A DNA stretch of 60,079 nucleotides, taken from positions 1 to 60,079 of the forward strand of contig JACRJU010000007.1 of NCBI GenBank assembly GCA_016219925.1. Direction: 5' to 3'. The translations under genes were made by a program, and so were the position numbers. Source of the stretch: Candidatus Uhrbacteria bacterium. Its GTDB lineage: Bacteria; Patescibacteriota; Patescibacteriia; UBA9934; GWF2-40-263. Below are positions 49,910 through 58,972 of this stretch, piece after piece (position 1 is the first letter of the stretch; each line of letters begins with the position of its first letter). The notes below the pieces were generated by a model, which worked only from the letters and a program-made list of their open reading frames with translations, was not told where the DNA came from and searched no databases.

Positions 49910-51091
49910 TCGCTCAAGAGGTTCAAGACCTGGAAGAGAGTGCCCCGCGAGAAAATCGAGCATGGCCCCACCACCGGTTGAAAGCAACGTAAACCGATCC
50001 GCAAGTTTCAATCGCTCCAGCACCGGCCCCGTATCCCCTCCTCCAACAATCGTTGTGGCCGCGCCGGTTCGATGCGCGATCGCTTGCGCAATCTTTTCAG
50101 ATCCCCGACAAAACGCTCCAATTTCACAATAGCCGAGGGGTCCATTCCACACCACCATTTTGGCCCGTTTAATTTCCTGCTCAAATCGGGCAATCGTTTT
50201 TGGACCGATGTCGACAATGCGATCCTTTGCCCCAACCTGATCGGCAAGCGCGACATGCGTCTTTGCATCTTTACGCAAACTCGATGCCACCACCACATCT
50301 TCCGGCAACAAAATCTTTTGCCGCAAAGATTTTGAAAGATAACGGATGACTTCAACCGCCTCTTTATCATACACCGAACGTCCAACGGCTTTACCATCTG
50401 CTACCGCAAACGTGGTTGCCAAAGCCCCGCCAACCAAAATGACATCGACTTGGGCGGCCAGGTGCTCCATGACCGGCAATTTCGTTTCCACTTTTAATCC
50501 CCCCATCACAAGAACAAAAGGATGACGAGCCCGTTCAATCGATTGAGATAACACCGCAATCTCGTTCTCCAACAAAAAGCCTGCGTACGCCGGAAGCTCT
50601 TGCGCCAAAGCCTGCACCGACGTGTGAGCGCGATGATTCACCGCAAAGGCATCGTTGACATACAAATCTCCCAACCGCGCCAGCTCTTGCGCAAAGGTCT
50701 TATCATTTTTTTCTTCGCGCGGATCGAAGCGAAGATTCTCAAGCAAGAGGACCTGTCCATTTTTTAATGACGACACCAACCGTTCGACCCGTGAACCGGT
50801 GAGAGCGCTCGAGACCGGAACTTTAATCCCAAGCAAACTCGATAGCCGCTTGGCAACTGGTTTGAGCGAATAGGCGGAACGGCGTTTTCCGTCGGGGCGG
50901 CCCAGATGCGTCATCGCAACCACGCGCGCGCCTCGCTGAATCAACCAATCCAAATCAACCGCCGCGCGGGCAATACGGCCATGAGGACCATCAACAGCGC
51001 GGCCTTTTTCGATCGGAACATTGCCATCAAAACGAAATAACACGCGCTGGCCGGCCAAAGAAACTTGTTTTCCGAGTTTTCGAAGTCGCAT
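49907..51091 (-). CDS. pgk: Phosphoglycerate kinase
   Basis: 394 residues: 1,3-bisphosphoglycerate + ADP to 3-phosphoglycerate + ATP. VLFRFDGNVPIEKGR, AVVAMTHLGRPDGKR-type loop (RVVAMTHLGRPDGKRRSAYS), VLLLENLRFDPREEKND, YVNDAFAVNHRAHTSVQALA and VVWNGPLGYCEIGAFCRGSE with the C-terminal GGGDTG loop (TTIVGGGDTGPVLERL). The canonical RxDxNVP reads RFDGNVP. Part of a split glycolytic set (gap 1.6 kb upstream, eno and gpmI downstream). Confidence 0.97.
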   Translation of the reverse strand: MRLRKLGKQVSLAGQRVLFRFDGNVPIEKGRAVDGPHGRIARAAVDLDWLIQRGARVVAMTHLGRPDGKRRSAYSLKPVAKRLSSLLGIKVPVSSALTGSRVERLVSSLKNGQVLLLENLRFDPREEKNDKTFAQELARLGDLYVNDAFAVNHRAHTSVQALAQELPAYAGFLLENEIAVLSQSIERARHPFVLVMGGLKVETKLPVMEHLAAQVDVILVGGALATTFAVADGKAVGRSVYDKEAVEVIRYLSKSLRQKILLPEDVVVASSLRKDAKTHVALADQVGAKDRIVDIGPKTIARFEQEIKRAKMVVWNGPLGYCEIGAFCRGSEKIAQAIAHRTGAATTIVGGGDTGPVLERLKLADRFTLLSTGGGAMLDFLAGHSLPGLEPLER

Positions 51092-51119
51092 GCGGACTTA
51101 TCCTAACATGTATTATCAG

Positions 51120-51623
51120 CTAACCGAACAGCCAACGCGTCCATTTCCGAGATTGGAGCGAGGGTTGACGCCCCACCACTCCATCCAATCCCCACACATG
51201 ACCGAATCCACCTGAAAGAAGCACGAAAAAGACCAGCGCGTACATCACATGCTCATCAATAAGCCCATGCTCAATGTTCGTAGCAAAATTAGAGAGATAA
51301 TACAGCACCATCAAAATCACCCCAAAAAAAGAAGCTGGGCGAACGAAAAACCCAAACACGAGAGCGAGACCGATCAACAACTGGCCGTAAAGATTTAAGA
51401 CGTCCACAACAGGATTTCCGGCAAGGGATTGAAACCAAACCGCAAAAGGACCCGTGGCATGCGCAAGATACGCGGCCGCAGACCAAGCCGGAACGGACAA
51501 CTTGGACCAAGCCGAGTACACAAACAACACGCCGAGGCCGAGGCGCAAAAGAAATCCGGCCGCGGAAAACCATCCCTTATGGGTGGCATGAGCAAACTGA
51601 TCGAATGGGGTTGAATGAGGCAT
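51120..51623 (-). CDS. DoxX-family membrane protein
   Basis: 167 residues, four helices. FLLRLGLGVLFVYSAWSKLS is the DoxX start, with PFAVWFQSLAGNPVVDVLNL and YGQLLIGLALVFGFFVRPAS following. Family members take part in redox or membrane-stress functions; role here unclear. Confidence 0.87.
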   Translation of the reverse strand: MPHSTPFDQFAHATHKGWFSAAGFLLRLGLGVLFVYSAWSKLSVPAWSAAAYLAHATGPFAVWFQSLAGNPVVDVLNLYGQLLIGLALVFGFFVRPASFFGVILMVLYYLSNFATNIEHGLIDEHVMYALVFFVLLSGGFGHVWGLDGVVGRQPSLQSRKWTRWLFG

Positions 51624-51631
51624 AGAAAAAA

Positions 51632-52537
51632 TTAAAAAGTGATATCAAGTGAGACAATTTCTGGTGGAATGAACAAGCGCGCCCGCGTCCCGCTTTCTCC
51701 CACGCCGCTTGTAATAAACAGCTTCACGCCTTCGTACGTAAACCATCCTTTATCATAGCCCCGACCCAGTTGAGTCGGTTCGGCCGCGATCGGCCCGAGA
51801 AAGGGAAGACGGATTTGGCCGCCATGGGTATGGCCGGCCAAAATGACGTCCGCAAGATGAGACGCAGGCGAAAGCACCACATCCGGATTGTGCGCGAGCA
51901 AAATCACGTCTTGCTCCGCAGGGACGTCCTGCAGAGTTTTTTTCAAATCTCCTTCAAACCAAATGTCTGAAACTCCTGCAAGGACCACAGATTTCCCATT
52001 CACTTCCAGTTTGATGTTTTCATTTTGCAAAACACGAATCCCTGCCGCCGCAAGCCCTTCAATGACCTCCGGAGCGGCCTTCGCACGATATTCATGATTG
52101 CCCGTGACCGCATAGACCCCATAGGGCGCAGAGAGATCCGCAAGCGGCTTGAGTTCTTTTGCGTCTTGAGGAGAACTCACCACAAAATCTCCGAGCAAAA
52201 AGATCACATCAGGCTTCAACGTTTGGATCTGTTTCACGACGCGCGCCGCCCAATCGGCTTTTTTGAATGGGCCGAGATGAAGATCTGAAACGACCACGGC
52301 CTGAAGATGCTCGGTGCCTTGCGCATCCAATATCACCTGTTGAGAATCAACGACAATAAGGCGCGGTTCAATAAAACTTCCATAAAACATTCCTCCCCAT
52401 GAAAGCAGGAGTACCCAAAAAATCCCAAGACGCCATCGGTGGCTCTGTGTTTCGTTCCAACGGTGAACGCCATGCACGAGATACGCACCAACCGCAAAGA
52501 GGTAGAAGAAAATAATGAGATCAAAGACGAACTCCAT
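51632..52537 (-). CDS. Membrane-anchored metallophosphoesterase
   Basis: 301 residues. One or two N-terminal helices, then a calcineurin-like phosphoesterase: VVVSDLHLGPFKKADWAARV (DxH), DVIFLLGDFVVSS (GDxxD-like), YAVTGNHEYRAKAAPEVIEG (GNHE), ILLAHNPDVVL and ILAGHTHGGQIRLPFLGPIA (GHxH). This is the YkuE/LpxH-like group, presumably acting on phospholipid-type substrates. Eight bases before doxX. Confidence 0.93.
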   Translation of the reverse strand: MEFVFDLIIFFYLFAVGAYLVHGVHRWNETQSHRWRLGIFWVLLLSWGGMFYGSFIEPRLIVVDSQQVILDAQGTEHLQAVVVSDLHLGPFKKADWAARVVKQIQTLKPDVIFLLGDFVVSSPQDAKELKPLADLSAPYGVYAVTGNHEYRAKAAPEVIEGLAAAGIRVLQNENIKLEVNGKSVVLAGVSDIWFEGDLKKTLQDVPAEQDVILLAHNPDVVLSPASHLADVILAGHTHGGQIRLPFLGPIAAEPTQLGRGYDKGWFTYEGVKLFITSGVGESGTRARLFIPPEIVSLDITF

Positions 52538-52545
52538 ACGCGTTG

Positions 52546-52683
52546 TGAATTACGAAAGTTGTGTTTTGTCAGTGCGATGACGATCTATCCTGCCTCCGGG
52601 CCAACGGACTCGTCGCCGTTGTTCCCTCCGGCAGGATAGTTCGTCATCGCGATCGTACGAAGGAATCTTTCCTTGTCATCCTG
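52546..52683. repeat. 138-bp palindromic repeat, copy 1
   Basis: Identical to 55315-55452 except for four substitutions. Contains nested inverted repeats: gcgatgacgatctatcctgcc (52574-52594) against 52630-52650 with one mismatch, and ccaacgg/ccgttg inside. No ORF on either strand looks coding. Confidence 0.9.
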
Positions 52684-52701
52684 TTCGTCATTTACGGCAT
52701 A

Positions 52702-53709
52702 TTAGAATTTCCCAACATGCTGGGCCATGTCTACAAGACGCTCGGAATATCCCCACTCGTTGTCGTACCATGCGAGCACTTTAAGCAAATCTCCATCCAC
52801 CAAACGGGTCATCGAAAGATCAACGACAGTCCCGTAAGGGGTTTGGATCAAATCTGTTGAAACGACCGGTTCATCGGTCACGCCCAAAATCCCTTTCCAA
52901 CGAGCAAGCTTCGCGGCCGCGCGAAAAAGCGCGTTCACTTCTTCGACCGTCGTTTTCTTGCTCAAAAGAAAAGTAAAATCTGTAAGCGAAACATCAATGG
53001 ACGGAACGCGCACCGCGATCCCATCGAACTTATCCTTCAGGGAGGTCACAACTTTCGTGGTGGCCTTTGCCGCGCCTGTGCTTGTTGGAACGATGTTGAT
53101 GAGCGCACTACGCGCGCGGCGCAAATCGGGATGAAGTTTGGGTGGCAAACCATCCACAATATTTTGCTCGGCCGTCACGGAATGAACGGTCGTGAGCATG
53201 GCTTTTTTCACCCCAAACTTTTCAACCAAAATCTGGGCGACCGGCCCGACCGAATTGGTGGTGCACGAGGCGTTGTTCACAACCGTTTGATCTTTCCGGC
53301 ATGTCGTATGATTGACACCCATCAGAAATGTTGGGGCATCTTCAGAAGGCGCACTGATCACCACTTTGCGCGCCCCACCAATAAGATGTTTTTTCGCCTC
53401 CTCCAATTTGGTGAATCGTCCGGTTGACTCGATCACGACATCCACCTTGTTCTGGCCCCACGGAATCGCGGCTGGATCCATCTCCCCAAACACCAAAACT
53501 TTCTTTTTGCCGATCATCAAAAAATCCTTCCCGGCTTTGACCGGAACATTCCACTGGCGAAACACCGAGTCATGCGTCAATAGGTGGGCAAGGATTTTGG
53601 GTTCTGTTAAATCATTCACGGCAACAAACTCGATGCCTTTGCGGTTCCAGCCGACGCGCAACGTCGTGCGACCAATACGGCCGAAGCCGTTAATGCCAAT
53701 GCGGAGCAT
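52702..53709 (-). CDS. gap: Glyceraldehyde-3-phosphate dehydrogenase
   Basis: 335 residues, type I. RIGINGFGRIGRTTLRVGWN (NAD site), VVISAPSEDAPTFLMGVNH, NNASCTTNSVGPVAQILVEK with the catalytic Cys, NIVPTSTGAAKATTKV, VRVPSIDVSLTDFTFLL and WYDNEWGYSERLVDMAQHVG. Makes 1,3-bisphosphoglycerate and NADH. Directly downstream lies the palindromic repeat. Confidence 0.97.
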   Translation of the reverse strand: MLRIGINGFGRIGRTTLRVGWNRKGIEFVAVNDLTEPKILAHLLTHDSVFRQWNVPVKAGKDFLMIGKKKVLVFGEMDPAAIPWGQNKVDVVIESTGRFTKLEEAKKHLIGGARKVVISAPSEDAPTFLMGVNHTTCRKDQTVVNNASCTTNSVGPVAQILVEKFGVKKAMLTTVHSVTAEQNIVDGLPPKLHPDLRRARSALINIVPTSTGAAKATTKVVTSLKDKFDGIAVRVPSIDVSLTDFTFLLSKKTTVEEVNALFRAAAKLARWKGILGVTDEPVVSTDLIQTPYGTVVDLSMTRLVDGDLLKVLAWYDNEWGYSERLVDMAQHVGKF

Positions 53710-53771
53710 AAGAGAAAAAACTGAAAAGTTAAAAAGGATTGAAGCTATTTTAGCACTTGCCCGAACAAACG

Positions 53772-53798
53772 AAAAACACGCCTCACGGCGTGTCTTTT
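53772..53798. terminator. Terminator after tsf
   Basis: acacgcc-tcac-ggcgtgt flanked by an A5 and a T7 run, so it works in both directions; it closes the rpsB-tsf transcript. Confidence 0.88.
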
Positions 53799-53799
53799 T

Positions 53800-54390
53800 T
53801 TAGGCAATGTGAAATCGGCTGAATCGACGAATCTGCATGTTCTCCCCCAATGTCGCAATGCGCTCCTTCAACAATTCCTCGACCGTCTTATCCTCATCCT
53901 TGATGAACGGTTGTTCGAGTAAAACGACTTCGGAATACCATTTACTGAGCTTGCCTTCGATGATCTTCTCGATCACATCCGCCGGTTTCATTTGCGCGGC
54001 CATCTCGGCGCGCGCGATCTCTTTCTCTTTCTCAACAATTTCCGCAGGGACATCCGCGCGCGACAGATAAAGCGGATCACTCGCGCTCACCTGCATAGCC
54101 AGATCACTACACAAATCAATGAAGGCCTGATTGCGCGCAACGAAATCCGTCTCACACAACACTTCCACCAATGCGCCAAGCTTTCCGTTGGAATGGATGT
54201 AGGCGTACACGCGGCCTTCATGCGTTTCTCGATCAGCTTTCTTCGCCGCTTTGGCGATGCCTTTCTTGCGCAAAATCTCTGCGGCCTTCTCAACGTCTCC
54301 ACCCGTTTCTTCAAGAGCGGCTTTGGCATCCATCATACCGGCTCCGGTTTGCGCGCGAAGCTCGGCGACTTGTTGTGCGGAAATGGACAT
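53800..54390 (-). CDS. tsf: Elongation factor Ts, short form
   Basis: 196 residues against ~280 in E. coli. The N-terminal UBA-like domain (QVAELRAQTGAGMMDAKAAL, EETGGDVEKAAEILRKKGIA) and the TDFVARN signature (ETDFVARNQAFIDLCSDLAM) are intact, followed by QPFIKDEDKTVEELLKERIA. Shorter EF-Ts of this kind, lacking one core repeat, occur in CPR and Thermus. Exchanges GDP for GTP on EF-Tu. Follows rpsB by 17 bp. Confidence 0.96.
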   Translation of the reverse strand: MSISAQQVAELRAQTGAGMMDAKAALEETGGDVEKAAEILRKKGIAKAAKKADRETHEGRVYAYIHSNGKLGALVEVLCETDFVARNQAFIDLCSDLAMQVSASDPLYLSRADVPAEIVEKEKEIARAEMAAQMKPADVIEKIIEGKLSKWYSEVVLLEQPFIKDEDKTVEELLKERIATLGENMQIRRFSRFHIA

Positions 54391-54407
54391 AAGACAGAAC
54401 CGTTAGA

Positions 54408-55154
54408 TTAGACCTCCGCGGCCGGTTGAGCCGGCGGTTTGTTTGCCTCTTTGGCGGCGGTCGTCACCGCTTGAGCCTTTCCTTCTTTGACCGCATCACT
54501 GACTAACTTGGTAATAAGTTCAATGGCTTTCACCGCATCATCATTTGAGGGGATGATGTCATCCACACCGGTTGGATTGACGTTCGTGTCGCAGATGGCG
54601 ATCACTTGGGTTCCCACGCTCGTCGCTTCGCGCACCGCCGTCCGTTCCGTACGAATATCCACCACGAACATTGCGTCTGGAATTTTTGTCATGTTTTCAA
54701 TTCCTCCCAAACGCTTCTCCATATCTTCGATCTCCCAGCTGATCATCAACTGTTCTTTTTTGGTGTACTTGCGCAACTCGCCCTTGTCGCGTTGATCCTT
54801 GAGCATCTTAAACCGCTTGATCGACTGTTTGATCTGCGGAAAATTTGTGAGGGTTCCTCCGAGCCATCGGTCGATGACATAGGGCATGCCACACGCTTCC
54901 GCATATTTCTTCACGATGGATTGAGCCTGTCGTTTGGTTCCCACAAACAGGATAATCCCACCGCGACCAGAAATTTGCTTGACGTGCGTGAGCGTGCGAT
55001 CGAGCATCTCCTGTGTCTTTTCGAGATTTAAAATGTGCACGCCGCTGCGCTCGCCAAAGATGAAGGGTTTCATCTTGGGATGCCAGCGTCCGGCACTGTG
55101 ACCGAAGTGCACGCCTGCTTTGAGCAGATCGGTCAGGGATGGCATGTTTGGCAT
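54408..55154 (-). CDS. rpsB: 30S ribosomal protein S2
   Basis: 248 residues. LTDLLKAGVHFGHSAGRWHP, KPFIFGERSGVHILNLEKTQ, RGGIILFVGTKRQAQSIVKK, YVIDRWLGGTLTNFPQIKQS, DAMFVVDIRTERTAVREATS and VIAICDTNVNPTGVDDIIPS are all S2 hallmarks; the tail is Ala-rich. A structured leader and its own promoter precede it. Confidence 0.98.
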   Translation of the reverse strand: MPNMPSLTDLLKAGVHFGHSAGRWHPKMKPFIFGERSGVHILNLEKTQEMLDRTLTHVKQISGRGGIILFVGTKRQAQSIVKKYAEACGMPYVIDRWLGGTLTNFPQIKQSIKRFKMLKDQRDKGELRKYTKKEQLMISWEIEDMEKRLGGIENMTKIPDAMFVVDIRTERTAVREATSVGTQVIAICDTNVNPTGVDDIIPSNDDAVKAIELITKLVSDAVKEGKAQAVTTAAKEANKPPAQPAAEV

Positions 55155-55252
55155 AGATGCTCCTTTTTACGTTGACGGGAACAGCCCGGCCCGGCAATGC
55201 CGGGAGGAGGGGGTCTGTTCAAACCCCGTCTGTGTGATGAATTACGCGCGAA
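55155..55252 (-). promoter_or_regulatory. rpsB leader
   Basis: On the minus strand the ~90-base leader holds cccggcattgccggg (6-bp stem, 3-base loop) and ggggtttgaacagacccc. Leaders before rpsB often bind S2 for autoregulation; not tested here. Confidence 0.5.
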
Positions 55253-55281
55253 AGCTTACGCTATCTTTCATTTGCCGTCAA
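55253..55281 (-). promoter_or_regulatory. rpsB-tsf promoter
   Basis: Minus strand TTGACG (55281-55276), 17-bp spacer, TAAGCT (55258-55253). Confidence 0.65.
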
Positions 55282-55314
55282 TCTGGATTATGATTAAAGT
55301 GATATCTGAACTTA

Positions 55315-55452
55315 TGAATTACGAAAGTTGTGTTTTGTCAGTGCGATGACGATCTATCCTGTCTCCGGGCCAACGGACTCATCGCCGTTGTTCCCTCCGG
55401 CAGGATAGATCGTCATCGCGATCGTACGAAGCAATCTTTCCTTGTCATCCTG
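55315..55452. repeat. 138-bp palindromic repeat, copy 2
   Basis: Four substitutions from copy 1 at 52546-52683; here the outer arms (55343-55361 and 55401-55419) pair perfectly over 19 bp because the change at 55410 restores the match. It runs directly into a tgtcatcctga-type repeat at 55443. The same orientation in both copies. Confidence 0.9.
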
Positions 55453-55533
55453 AAGGAGGTTGTATCGACTAAAGGATCTCTCGAGTCGATGAATCACTCT
55501 CTCGAGATGACAAGAAAAAATTGAATTCTTTCT

Positions 55534-56316
55534 ATGTTACAAAATCTCCCTCACGAGCATCGGCCGCTCCTTGTTCTCATGGCCGTAGTGTTATTCATGT
55601 TAGCACTCTTTCTGGGTTTCAAGACCTGGCTCACCTATCGCCAAGCTATCCAAGTGGATAAACCAGTTCCCTATGAATATACAATCAGTGTCGAAGGGAT
55701 CGGAACCGCGCAAGTAAAACCCGACGTTGCACGTGTTTCTTTTTCCATTGAAACACGCAAACCAACGCTCGCTGAATCTCAAACAGAAAATACCGCCACG
55801 ATGAATGGCTTGCTTGAAAAGCTCACCGGCGCTGGCGTGGAAAAGAAAGATGTCCAAACCACATCGTACAATTCCTACGAAGATAAGCTCTACGACAGCC
55901 AAAATGCCGCATACAAATCTTACGGATGGATCATGAGTCAAAGCGTCACCGTGACTTTGCGTGATTTCGATAAGATGCCAAGTGTTCTTGGGGTGATCGG
56001 CCAAAACGGCGCGACGAATATCTCCGGACCCAATTTCCAAGTGGAAAGCGACACCGTGGCTATGCAGGAAGCTCGCAATCTCGCCCTAACGGATGCCAAA
56101 GCAAAAGCCGACGCCATTTCAAGCAAGCTTGGCATTATGCTTGGGCTTCCCACGAGCTATAACGAATGGAAAGAAGATAATGGGGGGCCCTACCCTTACG
56201 CCACGATGAAAGCAGAAGGCATGGGAGGTGGCGAAGCTCCCAGCGAACCGACCGTAGAACCCGGACAAAACAATCTCAAATTACACGTGAGTTTGAGCTA
56301 CGTCATCAAACGCTAG
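55534..56316 (+). CDS. SIMPL-domain (DUF541) membrane protein
   Basis: 260 residues. N-terminal anchor (LLVLMAVVLFMLALFLGFKT), then a SIMPL domain: YEYTISVEGIGTAQVKPDVA, VSFSIETRKPTLAESQTENT, KDVQTTSYNSYEDKLYDSQN, MSQSVTVTLRDFDKMPSVLG and ARNLALTDAKAKADAISSKL. Extracellular; family members include BP26/IRAKBP-like proteins with unclear function. Plus strand, after the repeat. Confidence 0.92.
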   Translation: MLQNLPHEHRPLLVLMAVVLFMLALFLGFKTWLTYRQAIQVDKPVPYEYTISVEGIGTAQVKPDVARVSFSIETRKPTLAESQTENTATMNGLLEKLTGAGVEKKDVQTTSYNSYEDKLYDSQNAAYKSYGWIMSQSVTVTLRDFDKMPSVLGVIGQNGATNISGPNFQVESDTVAMQEARNLALTDAKAKADAISSKLGIMLGLPTSYNEWKEDNGGPYPYATMKAEGMGGGEAPSEPTVEPGQNNLKLHVSLSYVIKR

Positions 56317-56329
56317 CGCGCAAAAAATT

Positions 56330-57343
56330 TCAGCGAATAAACATCGCGTCACCAAATGAAAAAAACCGATAAGACTGTCTGATAGCTTCCTGGTACGCCG
56401 CCAGCACGTGTTCTCGGCCGGCGAAGGCAGACACTAAAACAAGCAGAGTTGATTTGGGAAGATGAAAATTGGTGATGAGTCCATCGATGACTTGAAAATC
56501 AAACCCGGGGGTGATGAAGAGATTCACTTCCCCAACAAAAGGCTTCAGCGGCGATACTCCTTCAAGGGTGCGCGCCGTCGTGGTGCCAACGGCGATCACT
56601 CGCCGTTTTTCTTTTTTAGCTTGGAGGATGCGCGAACACGTTGCCACATCAATAGAAACAAACTCGCTGTGCATCTCATGCGCTTCGAGCGTTTCTGTTT
56701 TCATCGGTCGAAACGTTCCCATGCCGACATGAAGTGTGACAAATTCCATTTGAACTCCTCGATGTTTTAGCTTCTCCATGAGCTCCGATGTAAAGTGAAA
56801 ACCAACGGTCGGGGCCGCAACAGATCCCGTTTCCCGCGCATAGATGGTTTGATAATTCTCAAGTGAGGCTGGTTGTTCTTTGACATATGGCGGCGTAGGA
56901 ATATCGCCGTGTGCATTTGCAAATGCCACCACCTCTTGGGGCGATCGATCAAACGTGATGATGACAGTCCCATCATCAACTTTCTCTCGAATCTTCCCGC
57001 ACAAATCAGGCGCCACCTCGATCCTCATTCCACGAGATGCGGTACGCCCCGGACGCAGAAGAACTTCCCAATCTGTCCCCTCCCGCGCGCGCAAAAGAAA
57101 AATCTCCAAGGCTTTTCCGTTTTCCATAATAGTTCCCTTCAACCGCGCCCGAAAAACCTTCGTATCATTAAAGACCAAAACATCCCCTTTTTTGAGCTCA
57201 TCAACAATCTGAAAAAACCGCTGATGGTGCCATGCTCCGGTACGCCGATCCAAGACCATCAACCGAGATTGGTCGCGGGGCTCCACAGATCGTTGGGCAA
57301 TCTGCTCTTCTGGCAATGTATAATCAAAGAGAGATGTCTCCAT
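56330..57343 (-). CDS. queA: SAM:tRNA ribosyltransferase-isomerase
   Basis: 337 residues. FDYTLPEEQIAQRSVEPRDQ, GDVLVFNDTKVFRARLKG, PTPPYVKEQPASLENYQTIY, ETGSVAAPTVGFHFTSELME, FVTLHVGMGTFRPMKTETLE, EFVSIDVATCSRILQAKKEK and ITNFHLPKSTLLVLVSAFAG identify QueA. It transfers the ribosyl part of SAM to preQ1 in tRNA, giving epoxyqueuosine. No tgt or queuosine-salvage gene in this window. Confidence 0.96.
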   Translation of the reverse strand: METSLFDYTLPEEQIAQRSVEPRDQSRLMVLDRRTGAWHHQRFFQIVDELKKGDVLVFNDTKVFRARLKGTIMENGKALEIFLLRAREGTDWEVLLRPGRTASRGMRIEVAPDLCGKIREKVDDGTVIITFDRSPQEVVAFANAHGDIPTPPYVKEQPASLENYQTIYARETGSVAAPTVGFHFTSELMEKLKHRGVQMEFVTLHVGMGTFRPMKTETLEAHEMHSEFVSIDVATCSRILQAKKEKRRVIAVGTTTARTLEGVSPLKPFVGEVNLFITPGFDFQVIDGLITNFHLPKSTLLVLVSAFAGREHVLAAYQEAIRQSYRFFSFGDAMFIR

Positions 57344-57358
57344 AATAAAGGAGGTTTC

Positions 57359-57405
57359 TTGACTTATTTAACGCTTCTATTATACTTCCACCGACAAATA
57401 AGCAA
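57359..57405. promoter_or_regulatory. Overlapping divergent promoters, queA / rpmE
   Basis: Rightward: TTGACT (57359-57364), 16 bp, TATACT (57381-57386) for rpmE. Leftward: TTGCTT (57405-57400), 15 bp, TATAAT (57384-57379) for queA. The -10 boxes overlap, so the two units compete. Confidence 0.65.
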
Positions 57406-57411
57406 GGTCTT

Positions 57412-57690
57412 ATGAAAGACATCCATCCAAAATTCACGGAAAACGCCAAGATCACCTGCGCCTGCGGGGCCATTTATGAGGTCGGCTCCACCCTTCCACA
57501 TATGGAAGTTGATTTGTGCTCCAAGTGCCATCCATTTTATACAGGTGAGCAAAAAATCATTGACACCGCTCGCCGCGTAGAAAAATTCAAAACGCGCGCA
57601 TCTGCCAAGAGCGAAAAGACCACCGGCAAAAAAATGAAGCGTGAAAAACGCGCGACACAAAAAAAAGCCAAGGCCGAAAAAGAAGCGTAG
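57412..57690 (+). CDS. rpmE: 50S ribosomal protein L31
   Basis: 92 residues, zinc-binding form: KDIHPKFTENAKITCACGAI with the first Cys pair and VDLCSKCHPFYTGEQKIIDT with the second. A Lys/Ala-rich C-terminal extension of about 35 residues (RASAKSEKTTGKKMKREKRA) is much longer than in E. coli (70 residues) and should reach into rRNA. Confidence 0.96.
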   Translation: MKDIHPKFTENAKITCACGAIYEVGSTLPHMEVDLCSKCHPFYTGEQKIIDTARRVEKFKTRASAKSEKTTGKKMKREKRATQKKAKAEKEA

Positions 57691-57701
57691 CCAGACTGAT
57701 G

Positions 57702-57735
57702 AAAGCGTCTTTCGTGTATTGCGGAAGGCGCTTTT
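57702..57735 (+). terminator. Terminator after rpmE
   Basis: aaagcg/cgcttt outer stem with inner ctttc/ggaag pairing, ending in a T run. Confidence 0.65.
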
Positions 57736-57756
57736 ATGTTAAGGTGACCTCACGAT

Positions 57757-58824
57757 ATGTCTCTGCAAACAAAAATCGAATCGATCAAACAGCGCTATCA
57801 CGAACTCGAATCACAGCTCGCAGATCCGAGCTTGCTTTCTGATCCAAAAAAAATGCGCGCGGTGAACGAGGCCTTCGCAGGGACGAGTCTCATCATGGAG
57901 ATTATCAAAAGACATGAAAAGACCCAGTCAGATTTGCAAGGCGCAAAAGAGACGCTCGAACAGGCAGATGAGGAAGCTTTGAAAGAACTAGCTCAAGCTG
58001 AAATCGATCTGTCGGAAGCTCAGCTCCCTAACATTGAAAAAGAATTGATGTTGGCCCTGGTTCCACCGGATCCCATGGACAAAAAGAACATCATTGTTGA
58101 AATTCGCGCTGGAGCTGGCGGCGATGAATCCGCATTGTTTGCAACCGAACTATTGCGCGCTTACACGATGTACGGCGAACGGCGAGGCTGGAAAACCGAA
58201 CTGGTGAGCGCCAACCGAAACGATCTGGGTGGATTTAAGGAAGTCGTCTGCTCGATCAGTGGGCAAAACGTGTACAGCCGTCTGAAGTATGAAAGCGGAG
58301 TCCACCGTGTCCAGCGCGTGCCAGAAACAGAAAAACAAGGGCGTGTGCACACTTCAACGGTGACGGTGGCTATTCTTCCAGAAGCGGAAGAAGTTGATGT
58401 GCACATTGAACCGAAAGATCTGGTCATCGAAACAACGACTTCGCAGGGCGCCGGCGGCCAAAGTGTGAACACCACCTACTCGGCGGTTCGCATTACACAC
58501 ATCCCGACTGGAACAGTGGTTTATTGCCAAGAGGAACGGTCGCAAAAACAAAACAAGGAACGCGCCCTCTCGATTATCCGCGCACGTGTTTATGCCAAAG
58601 AACAAGAGCGCTTGCACAAAGAGCGCGAAGAAGCTCGACGTGGACAGATCGGAACAGGCGACCGCTCGGAAAAAATCCGAACATATAATTTCCCCCAAGA
58701 CCGCGTAACCGATCATCGCATCAAAGAGAGCTTCCACAACATCACGAGCCTCATGGACGGAAATCTCGATGAAATTATCGATACCCTCAAACAGGCGGAA
58801 GTCTCCGAAGAATTGGAGGCCTGA
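57757..58824 (+). CDS. prfA: Peptide chain release factor 1
   Basis: 355 residues. Helical N terminus, then EIRAGAGGDESALFATELLR, YESGVHRVQRVPETEKQGRV, and the catalytic loop TTSQGAGGQSVNTTYSAVRI with GGQ; DRVTDHRIKESFHNITSLMD closes the family. Anticodon-like PxT stands in the RF1 region (VQRVPETEKQGRVHTSTVTV). Reads UAA and UAG. No prmC follows. Confidence 0.97.
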   Translation: MSLQTKIESIKQRYHELESQLADPSLLSDPKKMRAVNEAFAGTSLIMEIIKRHEKTQSDLQGAKETLEQADEEALKELAQAEIDLSEAQLPNIEKELMLALVPPDPMDKKNIIVEIRAGAGGDESALFATELLRAYTMYGERRGWKTELVSANRNDLGGFKEVVCSISGQNVYSRLKYESGVHRVQRVPETEKQGRVHTSTVTVAILPEAEEVDVHIEPKDLVIETTTSQGAGGQSVNTTYSAVRITHIPTGTVVYCQEERSQKQNKERALSIIRARVYAKEQERLHKEREEARRGQIGTGDRSEKIRTYNFPQDRVTDHRIKESFHNITSLMDGNLDEIIDTLKQAEVSEELEA

Positions 58825-58826
58825 TC

Positions 58827-58851
58827 AAACCCCACATCCCGTGGGGTTTTT
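58827..58851 (+). terminator. Terminator after prfA
   Basis: ccccac-atccc-gtgggg preceded by three A and followed by five T. Confidence 0.85.
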
Positions 58852-58972
58852 GAATAGCGCTATACCAACCGAAGGATTCAGGGGATTCCTCCACAAACAC
58901 GCGGTCGGCCATCAATATTACTTCCCTACTCTTGCTTCCGGATTTATAAAAATGCATCAACCGAAGTCCTGC

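Noticed and set aside
52561-52860. Plus-strand frames starting in both copies of the 138-bp repeat
   Set aside because: They share only the repeat-encoded start and diverge at once after it.
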